Assembly: GCA_030446945.1 (NCBI GenBank)
Contig: JAUJMI010000043.1
Location: 1-14,211, forward strand
DNA length: 14,211 nucleotides
Origin: Longimicrobium sp.
Lineage (GTDB): Bacteria > Gemmatimonadota > Gemmatimonadetes > Longimicrobiales > Longimicrobiaceae
Direction: 5' to 3'
Under the pieces are notes generated by a model. The model ran no database searches. It saw only the letters and a list, made by a program, of their open reading frames with translations, and was not told the origin of the DNA. Shown here piece by piece: positions 1 through 6,107 of this stretch (position 1 is the stretch's first letter; the number at the start of each line of letters is the position of its first letter). The translations under genes were made by a program, and so were the position numbers.

Positions 1-270
1 ACCGCGTGGGCGGTCCTCGTCTTCCTGGCGGTGGTGCCCACCTACGGATCGTACCTCCTGTACAGCGCCGGCCTCCGCCGCGTCGAGGCGACGCGCGCGG
101 CTACCGTCGCCACCACCGAGCCGGTGGTCGCCGCCATCGCCGCGTACCTGGTATGGGGCGAGCAGCTCGGCGCGGCCGGGTACCTGTTCGCGGCGGTCGT
201 GCTGGCCGGCGTGCTCCTGGTGGTGCTCGCGGACGGAAAGAGCGAAGAGGGCGCTCACCCGGCGGTGTGA
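1..270 (+). CDS. EamA/DMT-family transporter, C-terminal fragment
   Basis: This is the 3' end of a gene that starts left of the window; 89 codons plus a TGA stop are visible in frame 1. The fragment has two hydrophobic segments, a first one ending near 'SYLLYSAG' and a last one around 'YLFAAVVLAGVLLVVLAD'. Between them lies the stretch 'LRRVEATRAATVATTEPVVAAIAAYLVWGEQL', quoted here as the key residues R-x-x-A-T-x-A-T-x-E-P-V and W-G-E. In EamA (drug/metabolite exporter) proteins this is the hallmark of the second repeat: the 'EP' helix followed by the last transmembrane helix. The protein is an inner-membrane exporter of unknown substrate. It ends convergently with the BrnA-like gene, 50 bases apart. 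The family call is fairly sure; the substrate cannot be told. Confidence 0.85.
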   Translation, partial: TAWAVLVFLAVVPTYGSYLLYSAGLRRVEATRAATVATTEPVVAAIAAYLVWGEQLGAAGYLFAAVVLAGVLLVVLADGKSEEGAHPAV

Positions 271-320
271 TGTGCGAAGAGCCCGAATCCGCGCGTGCTC
301 CGCGGCCCCTCCTGCAAACT

Positions 321-509
321 CTAGCGCCCCTTCGCCGCCCCCTGCTGCTGCCGTACGTATGCGCGTAGCACCGTGTTGATGCGGGTCTGGTAGCCACGCC
401 CGAGCTTGCGGAAGTGGTCCAGCACCTCTTCGTCCAGCCGAAGGGTGATCCGCTCCTTCCGGCCCGCGGGGATGACCAGCTCAGCGTTCGCACTCTGATG
501 TGTGGTCAC
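321..509 (-). CDS. BrnA-like antitoxin (orphan, ribbon-helix-helix type)
   Basis: A 62-residue protein with a GTG start at 509. An in-frame TGA sits three codons upstream, so no earlier start is possible. A GGTGAG ribosome-binding-like sequence lies about six bases before it. Residues 19-54 read ITLRLDEEVLDHF followed by KLGRGYQTRINTVLRAYV. These are the signature of the BrnA antitoxin family: an 'RLD..V...F...G.GYQTRIN.VLR.Y' ribbon-helix-helix DNA-binding and dimerisation segment. In known systems BrnA binds the RNase-like toxin BrnT, whose gene lies directly upstream in the same operon, and represses the operon promoter. Here the 371 bases upstream contain no BrnT-like frame on either strand, so the antitoxin appears to stand alone. 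It may be a leftover, a stand-alone repressor, or an antitoxin acting on a BrnT encoded elsewhere. Confidence 0.78.
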   Translation of the reverse strand: MTTHQSANAELVIPAGRKERITLRLDEEVLDHFRKLGRGYQTRINTVLRAYVRQQQGAAKGR

Positions 510-670
510 GTCTACTCACCGCAGCAGGTTTGGCTGATCCGTCCGCGAGAGAGCGCCATCCATAGCTGACAAGCACGGAGCGGCTTCTACGGCGGTGCGT
601 ACGGCGAAATTCCACCGCCGAGCAAACCGTCCACGCTATCAAGACGCGCCCCGGAGCCGAACCGGCCACG

Positions 671-690
671 GGCGCGATAAATCGCGCCCC
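671..690. repeat. REP-like palindrome, copy 1
   Basis: A perfect inverted repeat of nine bases, GGGCGCGAT and ATCGCGCCC, with AA between the arms. It is followed by CTACGAG. Read on the minus strand it becomes TCGTAGGGGCGCGATTTATCGCGCCCG (given here as arms plus flank). The same flank and arms recur at 12452-12477. Two copies in gaps between unrelated genes suggest a dispersed REP-like family. Confidence 0.7.
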
Positions 691-729
691 TACGAGACCT
701 GTTCGGATCGCATAGATGGAGGCGTGCGC

Positions 730-759
730 CCCCTCCCCCGGGCGGTTTTTGGGGAGGGG
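730..759. repeat. C-rich/G-rich inverted repeat
   Basis: CCCCTCCCC (730-738) pairs perfectly with GGGGAGGGG (751-759) across a 12-base loop that ends in TTTTT. It could form a hairpin in RNA. It lies between the BrnA-like gene and ytxJ, where no gene ends nearby, so a terminator role is not supported. It may be part of a dispersed repeat. Confidence 0.4.
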
Positions 760-870
760 ATGCATCGCGGAGCGACGCTGGGGGAGAGGGCCCTGCCCGC
801 ACGCAGGCCCGGCCTTTGCGCGGGGGTGGCGGCCCCGCCGCGGCGAACGCGGGGCAACATCGCACCCCAG

Positions 871-875
871 GGAGG
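871..875 (+). promoter_or_regulatory. Ribosome-binding site of ytxJ
   Basis: GGAGG five bases before the ATG at 881. It fixes the start and rules out the 55-residue extension that the open frame would allow upstream. Confidence 0.75.
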
Positions 876-880
876 CACCC

Positions 881-1213
881 ATGCAGGACGTGACCGAGAC
901 CCAGGCGCTGGAGCAGCTCTTCGGCGCCGACGAGGCGATCCTCTTCAAGCACAACACCACCTGCCCCATCAGCGCGATGGCGCACGAGCAGATGACCGAC
1001 TTCGAGCAGCGCCACCCCGAGGCGCCGGTGAACGTGGTCGACATCCACGCCAGCCGCGAGCTCAGCGACAGCATCGAGGAGCGCACCGGGATCACGCACG
1101 AGTCGCCGCAGGTGATTCTGCTGCGGCAGGGGAAGCCGGTCTTCCACGAGTCGCGGATGGAGATCCGCGCGGACGCGCTGGAGCAGCACCTGGGCGGCGC
1201 CTCCGACGGGTGA
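881..1213 (+). CDS. ytxJ: Monothiol bacilliredoxin, YtxJ/BrxC family
   Basis: A 110-residue thioredoxin-fold protein. The active-site segment is 'FKHNTTCPISAMAH', with one cysteine at residue 28 and serine three residues later, so the motif is monothiol C-P-I-S rather than C-x-x-C. The cis-proline loop 'ESPQVILL' is at about 74-81. Size, motif and the 'NVVDIHASRELSDSIEERTGI' region match the YtxJ (BrxC) family. In bacillithiol-using bacteria this family is thought to remove bacillithiol from mixed disulfides in the cytosol. The start is set by GGAGG five bases upstream of the ATG. The stop codon overlaps the GTG start of the downstream MFS gene, so the two are probably co-translated. The call implies that the host makes bacillithiol, which cannot be checked here. 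Confidence 0.88.
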   Translation: MQDVTETQALEQLFGADEAILFKHNTTCPISAMAHEQMTDFEQRHPEAPVNVVDIHASRELSDSIEERTGITHESPQVILLRQGKPVFHESRMEIRADALEQHLGGASDG

Positions 1214-2424
1214 CGGCCGCCGCCCGCCGCCCCCCGGCGTGGGCCACGCTGGCGGCGCTCTGGCTCCTCGTCTTCTCCGTCACCACGCAGACGATGATCC
1301 TGGCGCCGATCCTTCCCCGCGTGGCGGAGCAGCTCCGCATCTCCGAGGGGCGCGTGGCGTGGATCAGCACCGGGTACTCCGCGGCCGTCGCCCTGGTGGC
1401 GGTGGTCGCGGGGCCCGTGAGCGACCGGGTGGGGCGGCGGCGGATGCTGCTGGCCGGCGCCGCCGCGATGACGGCGGGGCTGGCGCTGCACGCGCTGGCG
1501 CTGGGCTTCGGGTCGTTCCTGGCCGTGCGCGTGCTCACCGGCGCGGGCGGGGGCGTGCTGACCGGCGCCACCGCCGCGTACGTGGGCGACTACTTTCCGC
1601 CCGAGCGGCGGGGGTGGGCCAACGGGTGGGTCATGAGCGGGATGGCGGCCGGGCAGGTCCTCGGCATCCCGGTGGGGACGCTGCTGGCCGCGCGCAGCGG
1701 CTTCCGCGCGCCCTTTCTGGTGTTCGCGGCCACGATGGGGATCGCCTGGCTGATGATCGTGCGCTGGGTGCCGCACGCGGAGGTGGAGCTGCAGCGGGCG
1801 CCGCTCGGGGTGCGCTACCTGGTGCGCCACTACCGCGCGCTGCTGGAGAAGCGCGAGGCCGTGGTCGCCGTCCTGTCGAGCTTCGGGATGTTCGGGGGGA
1901 CGGCGCTGTACATCCTCTTCCTTCCCACCTGGCTGGAGCAGGCGCGCGGGGCGCGGCCGGGGCAGGTGGCGCTCCTCTTCGCCATCGGCGGCGCGGCGAC
2001 GGTGCTCACGGGACCGGCCGCGGGCCGCCTCTCCGACCGCACGGGGCGCAAGCGGCTGGTGATCGGCGCCAGCATCGGGCTGGCGCTGGGGATCGCGGCC
2101 ACGGTGCCGCTGGCGCGCTCGATGGCCGGCGCCTACCTCCTGTTCGGGGGTACGATGGCGCTCTTTGCCGCACGCGCCTCCCCCTTCCAGGCGATGATGG
2201 CCGAGATCGTCCCGGACCGGCAGCGCGGGTCGCTGATGAGCCTGTCGATGGCGGTGGGGCAGGCCGGCTCCGGCGCGGGGAGCGCGCTGGCCGGCGCCAC
2301 GTACGCATACTGGGGCTTCGGCGGCAACACCGTCGCCGCCGCCGCCGCCGCGCTGGCCATGGCGGCCCTGGTCGCCCGCTACCTTCCCGAGACGATGCGG
2401 CGCGGCAGGGCGGTTCGCCTGTAG
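1210..2424 (+). CDS. MFS transporter (drug/metabolite efflux type)
   Basis: A 404-residue membrane protein, the usual size for a 12-helix major facilitator. The GTG start at 1210 lies inside the ytxJ stop (GTGA, 4-base overlap) and directly precedes the first hydrophobic helix (about 11-32), so translational coupling is likely. The loop between helices 2 and 3 has the MFS motif A, 'GPVSDRVGRRR' (about 68-78). A degenerate second copy, 'GRLSDRTGRKR', lies near 271-281, where the second six-helix half begins. The segment around 'RVLTGAGGGVLTGATAAYVGDYFP' resembles motif B plus the following helix of drug:H+ antiporters. The substrate is unknown. Pairing with a redox protein could hint at export of a stress-related compound, but that is speculation. 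Confidence 0.88.
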   Translation: MTAAARRPPAWATLAALWLLVFSVTTQTMILAPILPRVAEQLRISEGRVAWISTGYSAAVALVAVVAGPVSDRVGRRRMLLAGAAAMTAGLALHALALGFGSFLAVRVLTGAGGGVLTGATAAYVGDYFPPERRGWANGWVMSGMAAGQVLGIPVGTLLAARSGFRAPFLVFAATMGIAWLMIVRWVPHAEVELQRAPLGVRYLVRHYRALLEKREAVVAVLSSFGMFGGTALYILFLPTWLEQARGARPGQVALLFAIGGAATVLTGPAAGRLSDRTGRKRLVIGASIGLALGIAATVPLARSMAGAYLLFGGTMALFAARASPFQAMMAEIVPDRQRGSLMSLSMAVGQAGSGAGSALAGATYAYWGFGGNTVAAAAAALAMAALVARYLPETMRRGRAVRL

Positions 2425-2591
2425 AGCCGCGGAACCGATCCGCTCCCGATCGACTCGGGGAGGTGCTATCTTCCGGTGACCCAAACATCCCGTTCGCGCG
2501 CGCTCGACCCCGGCCTCCGCAATGCGCTGCGCCGGACGCTCGCGCGCAACCCCAGGTAGACGCAGACCTTTCCGACCCCGGGTGTGAACGC
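2425..2591 (+). promoter_or_regulatory. Upstream region and possible promoter of the class V aminotransferase gene
   Basis: A 167-base gap between two plus-strand genes. The most promoter-like element is TGCTATCTT (2464-2472), which resembles an extended -10 box (TGnTATCTT). No good -35 box lies at the right distance. No clear Shine-Dalgarno precedes the ATG at 2592; GGGTG about ten bases upstream is the best candidate. Weak evidence. Confidence 0.3.
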
Positions 2592-3983
2592 ATGACCGAC
2601 ACCTTTGCCGAGCTTCGCAGGCGCGACTTCAGCCGGCTGGATCGCGGCGGGCACGTGTACCTGGACTACACGGGCGCCGGGCTGTACGCCGAGAGCCAGG
2701 TGCGCGCGCACGCGGACTACCTGTGCGGGTGCGTCCTCGGGAACCCGCACTCGCGCAACCCGTCGTCGATGGCCGCCACCACGCTGGTGGAGGACGCACG
2801 GCGCAAGGTGCTCGGCTTCTTCAACGCCGATCCCGAGCACTACGAGGTCATCTTCACCCTCAACGCCAGCGGTGCCCTCAAGCTGATCGCCGAGGCCTAC
2901 CCGTGGGAGCCCGGCGGCCGCTTCCTGCTGACGGCGGACAACCACAACTCCGTCAACGGGATGCGCGAGTACGCCACCGCGCACGGCGCCGAGGTGCGCT
3001 ACGTCCCGCTCGGGTGCGAGCTGCGGGTGGACGACCTGGAGGAGCACCTGGCCGGCGCGGAGGCGGGGAAGCACCACCTCTTCACCTTCCCCGCGCAGAG
3101 CAACTTCAGCGGCGTCAAGCACCCGCTGCAGTGGGTGGAGACGGCGCGCGCGCACGGCTACCACGTCCTGCTCGACGCGGCGGCGTTCGTCCCCACCAGC
3201 CCGCTCGACCTGGGGGAGCACGGGCCGGACTTCGTCGCGCTCTCCTTCTACAAGATGTTCGGCTACCCGACCGGCGTGGGGGCGCTGCTGGCGCGCCGCA
3301 ACATGCTGGGCGAGCTGCACCGGCCCTGGTTCTCCGGGGGGACGGTGCGGTTCGTCTCCGCGCAGAACAGCGTGCACCTGTCACATGTCACGGGACGCGC
3401 TTTCGAGGACGGGACGCTCAACTACCTGGGGATCTCGGCCGTGTCGGCGGGGCTGGACTTCCTGGGCGAGATGGGGATGGGGCGCATCAACGCACACGTC
3501 ATGCGTCTGACCGAGCTGCTGCTTCGCGAACTGGCCGCGCTGCGGCACTCCGACGGCGCGCCGATGGTGCGCGTGTACGGGCCGCAGGGGACGGTGATGC
3601 GGGGCGGCAGCGTCGCGTTCAACCTGATCGATCCCGGGGGCGACACGGTCGATTTCCGCGTGGTGGAGCAGCGCACCAACGAGGCGGGGGTCTCCGTCCG
3701 CACTGGCTTCTTCTGCAACCCGGGCGCGGCGGAGTTCGCCTTCGAGTACCACGACGACGAGGCATTCCGCTGCATCCAGACGCTGACGCCGGAGACGTTC
3801 ACGCTGCAGCAGTTCTCGGACTGCATGAACGACTACGCGGTGGGGGCCATCCGCGCATCGGTGGGCATCGCGAGCAACGACGCGGACGTCGCGCGGCTCA
3901 TGGAGGTGCTCGCCACGTTCCGGGACGCGGCCGCGGCGTCGGTGTCGAACGCGCAGACGGCGGCGGTGGTGACGGCGGAGTGA
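2592..3983 (+). CDS. Class V aminotransferase-fold PLP enzyme, MoCo-sulfurase N-domain-like
   Basis: A 463-residue protein of the NifS/aminotransferase class V fold. The N-terminal 'YLDYTGAGLYAE' (about 23-34) is followed by the cofactor-site aspartate in 'LLDAAAFVPTSPLDL' (D195). The Schiff-base lysine sits in 'SFYKMFGYPTGVGALLAR' (K221). Near the C-terminus is 'VSVRTGFFCNPGAAEF', with C375. The 'SFYKMFG.PTG.GALL' and 'RTG.FCNPGA' motifs are the closest match to the N-terminal desulfurase domain of molybdenum cofactor sulfurases, where the cysteine in FCNPG-A carries the persulfide. Unlike full-length eukaryotic MOCOS there is no MOSC domain: the protein ends shortly after this domain with an Ala-rich tail. 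Likely roles are cysteine desulfuration or an unassigned PLP reaction. No molybdenum enzyme gene is in the window. Confidence 0.82.
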   Translation: MTDTFAELRRRDFSRLDRGGHVYLDYTGAGLYAESQVRAHADYLCGCVLGNPHSRNPSSMAATTLVEDARRKVLGFFNADPEHYEVIFTLNASGALKLIAEAYPWEPGGRFLLTADNHNSVNGMREYATAHGAEVRYVPLGCELRVDDLEEHLAGAEAGKHHLFTFPAQSNFSGVKHPLQWVETARAHGYHVLLDAAAFVPTSPLDLGEHGPDFVALSFYKMFGYPTGVGALLARRNMLGELHRPWFSGGTVRFVSAQNSVHLSHVTGRAFEDGTLNYLGISAVSAGLDFLGEMGMGRINAHVMRLTELLLRELAALRHSDGAPMVRVYGPQGTVMRGGSVAFNLIDPGGDTVDFRVVEQRTNEAGVSVRTGFFCNPGAAEFAFEYHDDEAFRCIQTLTPETFTLQQFSDCMNDYAVGAIRASVGIASNDADVARLMEVLATFRDAAAASVSNAQTAAVVTAE

Positions 3984-4012
3984 GGCTCGGGCGCCGTCAC
4001 CCTTTGGCCTTC

Positions 4013-4063
4013 CCACAGAGACACAGAGGCACGGAGAGAACAGCTAAGAGGTTTTCTCTGTGG
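4013..4063. repeat. Inverted repeat CCACAGAGA / TCTCTGTGG between convergent genes
   Basis: CCACAGAGA (4013-4021) is matched by TCTCTGTGG (4055-4063) with 33 bases between. The interval also has the internal repeat CACAGAG-ACACAGAGG. It lies where the plus-strand aminotransferase gene and the minus-strand glycosyltransferase gene converge, and the latter's last codons run into it. It could act as a weak bidirectional terminator or be a dispersed intergenic repeat. There is no U-run typical of an intrinsic terminator. Confidence 0.4.
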
Positions 4064-5012
4064 CTTGCAGTTCGCCGTGTGTCCTCGTGGGATGCTCGTT
4101 TACGGGGCTGTGGCGGGCTGGCGGATTCCTGCGCGGGGGAGCGGCGCGCTTTGCCAGCTCGCGAGTCAAGCGCGCGACCACGCCCGCCCAGTCGCCCGCG
4201 CGCTCCTGGCGGATGAGGCGCATGGTGGGGTACCAGGGCGAATCGTCGCGCCCATCCATCCAGCGCCAGTCCGGCTCCGCGTGGAGGAGCGTCCAGGTGG
4301 GGACTCCCAGCGCGCCGGCCAGGTGCGCCGGCATGCTGTCCACCGTCACCACCAGGTCGAGCGCCTTCATCACGCGCGCCGTCTGCAGCACGTCGTCGGA
4401 GCCGGAGTCGACACCGAAGCCGGCGGGTCGCTCCGCGAGTCCGTGGCCGCGCTGGAGGACGTGCAGCTCCACGCTGGGAATTTCCGCGAGCGGCGCCAAC
4501 AGCTCGGGGGGGATGGAGCGCCGCTCGTCCCAGTCGCCCGCCTTCCACACCAGACCCACGGCCAGGCGTCCGTCGCGGGGGAGCGGGGCGGGGGCGGCGT
4601 GCAGGTAGGGCACCTCGGTGGGGAGCGTTTGCGGGGTGTCGCGGAAGAGGTGCGCCAGCTCCATCACCTCCACCTCCGCGTCGAACTCCACCTCCGGGGC
4701 GCCGTCGTGGAGCGGCAGGAGGCGGTCGACGCCGCGCGCGGTCGTCAGGAGCGGGAGCAGCTCCGGCTGCCCCCACACGATCACCTCGCGCGCCACCGCC
4801 TGTAGCCGCGGGGCGTAGCGGATGAACTGCAGCGTGTCGCCGAGCCCGTGATAGCACCTGACCAGGACGCGCTTCCCCTCCACCGGCTCCCCGTTCCACA
4901 CCCACTGCTCGTGGCGCGGCCAGTGTGCGCACGATGCGCCGGCGCGGCTGCGCAAGACGGCGTCGCTCACCCGCCACGCCGCCTCGAAGTCGCCGCCGCG
5001 CATGTGCCTCAT
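4044..5012 (-). CDS. Glycosyltransferase family 9-like protein (heptosyltransferase-like)
   Basis: About 322 residues from the ATG at 5012. The core has 'KRVLVRCYHGLGDTLQFIRYAP' (nucleotide-sugar enzyme N-lobe, G-L-G-D). It is followed by 'VGLVWKAGDWDERRSIP' and then by 'VVTVDSMPAHLAGALGVPTW', the D-S/T-x-x-x-H-L-A-G-A-L-G acceptor/donor signature shared by GT9-like and TPR-linked glycosyltransferases. 'DWRWMDGRDDSPWYPTMRL' completes the match. The open frame extends 110 codons upstream, but that stretch is Pro/Arg-rich and has repeat-derived sequence, so it is rejected. An AGAGGA sequence lies about 13 bases before the ATG, so a start a few codons upstream is possible. The last ~25 residues are low-complexity and overlap an intergenic repeat. 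The acceptor sugar is unknown. Confidence 0.78.
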   Translation of the reverse strand: MRHMRGGDFEAAWRVSDAVLRSRAGASCAHWPRHEQWVWNGEPVEGKRVLVRCYHGLGDTLQFIRYAPRLQAVAREVIVWGQPELLPLLTTARGVDRLLPLHDGAPEVEFDAEVEVMELAHLFRDTPQTLPTEVPYLHAAPAPLPRDGRLAVGLVWKAGDWDERRSIPPELLAPLAEIPSVELHVLQRGHGLAERPAGFGVDSGSDDVLQTARVMKALDLVVTVDSMPAHLAGALGVPTWTLLHAEPDWRWMDGRDDSPWYPTMRLIRQERAGDWAGVVARLTRELAKRAAPPRRNPPARHSPVNEHPTRTHGELQATEKTS

Positions 5013-5289
5013 CCACGCCGACGCGTCCTCTTTCGTCTCCTCGTTCTGCCCTTCCCTCAACGGAGCGATCCTTTGCGTCTGTGAAGCTGCCGGGCCACCG
5101 CGCGAGCTACAAAGCAGGATGCGGACCGGACGGGGGAGTGCGTGAGTGCGGACGTAATCCGCGGTCCACGTCCTTCGTCCCCTTCTGTCATCCTGAGAGA
5201 GCCGCCCTCGCCTACCTGTGCGGTGCGCCCCGGGTAGCCATGGGGGGAGGGGCAGCGAGGCGGCGAGCGGGGTGGCGGCCGGTGTCGGC
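5013..5289. other. 277-base gap upstream of the glycosyltransferase
   Basis: No gene seen. It contains 'TCTGTCATCCTGAGAGAGCC' near 5186-5205, a string that, from memory, resembles dispersed intergenic repeats common in soil bacteria of this kind. It also contains a GGGAGTGCGTGAG element (5134-5146) that is repeated inverted at 5289-5301. The promoter of the glycosyltransferase should lie here, but no clear boxes were recognised. Confidence 0.4.
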
Positions 5290-5301
5290 TCACGCACTCC
5301 C
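5134..5301. repeat. 13-base inverted repeat pair GGGAGTGCGTGAG / CTCACGCACTCCC
   Basis: GGGAGTGCGTGAG at 5134-5146 is exactly reverse-complemented at 5289-5301, with 142 bases between. The right copy contains the last codons and stop of the ATL gene (GGG-AGT-GCG-TGA on the minus strand). The left copy is followed by a second GTGCG. It may be remains of a dispersed repeat that now forms the 3' end of the ATL gene. Confidence 0.5.
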
Positions 5302-5613
5302 GTCCCAGCGGAAACGGGAGAGGGAGGCGCGGCCACGCGCATCGAACTCGACGCCTTCGCCCTCCAGGAGGAAGCGCTGCACCAGCTCGCCGCCGGGGTA
5401 GGCGCGGCCGGTGCTGATGCCGCCGCGCGCGTTGATCACGCGGTGCCAGGGTACCGTGGTGCCGTCGGGCAGGGCGTGCAGGGCATAGCCGACCAGGCGC
5501 GCATGGCCGGGGAGGCCGGCGAGCGCCGCCACGTCGCCGTAGGTCAGCACGCGGCCGGCGGGGATGCGGCGCACGACTTCGAAGATGCGGTTGTGGCTGC
5601 CCTCGCCGGTCAT
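5290..5613 (-). CDS. Alkyltransferase-like (ATL) protein, MGMT fold
   Basis: A 107-residue protein with the C-terminal DNA-binding fold of O6-alkylguanine-DNA alkyltransferase. Motifs are 'IFEVVRRIPAGRVLTYGDVA' (10-29, helix-turn-helix and the Tyr that flips the base), 'HARLVGYAL' (38-46, the Arg that fills the gap) and 'PWHRVINARGGIS' (55-67). True MGMT has P-C-H-R-V with an acceptor cysteine. Here residue 56 is Trp, as in ATL proteins such as E. coli YbaZ, so it should bind alkylated guanine without repairing it and hand it to nucleotide excision repair. The ATG at 5613 overlaps a TGA in another frame (TGATG) and has no Shine-Dalgarno. The frame stays open upstream into the neighbouring uncharacterised gene, so the true start is uncertain. 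Confidence 0.85.
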   Translation of the reverse strand: MTGEGSHNRIFEVVRRIPAGRVLTYGDVAALAGLPGHARLVGYALHALPDGTTVPWHRVINARGGISTGRAYPGGELVQRFLLEGEGVEFDARGRASLSRFRWDGSA

Positions 5614-6107
5614 CAGAGGAGCGACGGGTTCATCCGTGCGAAACCCCGGCTGAAGGTGGGTCGAGAGAAAGTCGCGCAGCTCGCGGATCGCTTCGTCCGT
5701 TCGGCCGCCGTGCGCGCGGATGTCCTGCCCCGCGATGTCGGAGATGAACTTCTGATATCGGTAGCGGTCGGTGCGAGGATGATCGCCACCTTCTCCTGGT
5801 CCGCCCTGGAGCCAAAGGACTTCACGCCCAGGAAGATGCCGAGCTCCAGAGGCATGTTGAAACGCGGGAGCCGCGTGCCACGATCGAGTTGCGTCCGGCA
5901 GATGTCGTGCACCGCCAGGCGGGACTCGCGGATGATCGTGGTGATCTTCTCGATTCTCACCTGGCTGCTGTCGTCCACCTCGAGCGAGCAGCGTGGATGG
6001 TAGCCGCAGTCGGATGTGGCGAAGGCAATGGCCTCGAACAGAGGGCGGTACGCCGGATCGAAAAGGCCGTTGATGAACACGTTCCGGTAGTAGTTGCGAG
6101 CGATCAT
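5613..6107 (-). pseudogene. Frameshifted gene of a conserved uncharacterised family ('NVFIN..FDPAYRPLF')
   Basis: From the ATG at 6107, residues 1-111 look intact: 'NVFINGLFDPAYRPLFEAI', 'CGYHPRCSLEVDDSSQVRIEKI', 'AVHDICRTQLD', 'LPRFNMPLELGIFLGVKSFG'. This matches, from memory, a widespread family of short bacterial proteins without known function, probably with a Rossmann-like fold. After Leu111 the frame turns into Arg/Ser-rich nonsense and ends at TGA 5615-5613. The other frame continues the family exactly with 'DRYRYQKFISDIAGQDIRAHGG'. Adding one base in the minus strand after 5774 (GCACC to GACACC) gives LDTDRYRYQKF, so one base was lost here, by mutation or sequencing error. Repaired, the frame would have no stop before the ATL gene (272 residues). 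The gene is coupled to the small protein upstream (ATGA). Confidence 0.75.

Larger units (their letters stand above)
510..880. other. 371-base intergenic region with repeat elements
   Basis: No credible gene was found here. The long open frames crossing it lack any family signature and are by-products of the high GC. It holds the promoter region of the divergent BrnA-like and ytxJ genes, a near-perfect palindrome (671-690), and a C-rich/G-rich inverted repeat (730-759). The last 30 bases carry the ytxJ ribosome-binding site. Confidence 0.6.

Noticed and set aside
730..759. Intrinsic terminator
   Set aside because: The hairpin has a T-run inside the loop rather than after the stem, and no gene ends close by, so it is listed only as an inverted repeat.
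510..760. Possible BrnT toxin upstream of the BrnA-like gene
   Set aside because: No frame shows the BrnT-type 'WD..K...N..KH' start or length on the minus strand. The only short frames are unstructured.
481..2484. 667-codon minus-strand open frame across the ytxJ/MFS genes
   Set aside because: Arg/Pro/Gly-rich with no motif. It is the antisense shadow of two well-supported genes and results from the high GC content.
5613..6107. Programmed frameshift between the two frames
   Set aside because: The crossover CTC-GCA-CCG-ACC has no slippery run, downstream pseudoknot or internal Shine-Dalgarno; simple base loss explains it better.
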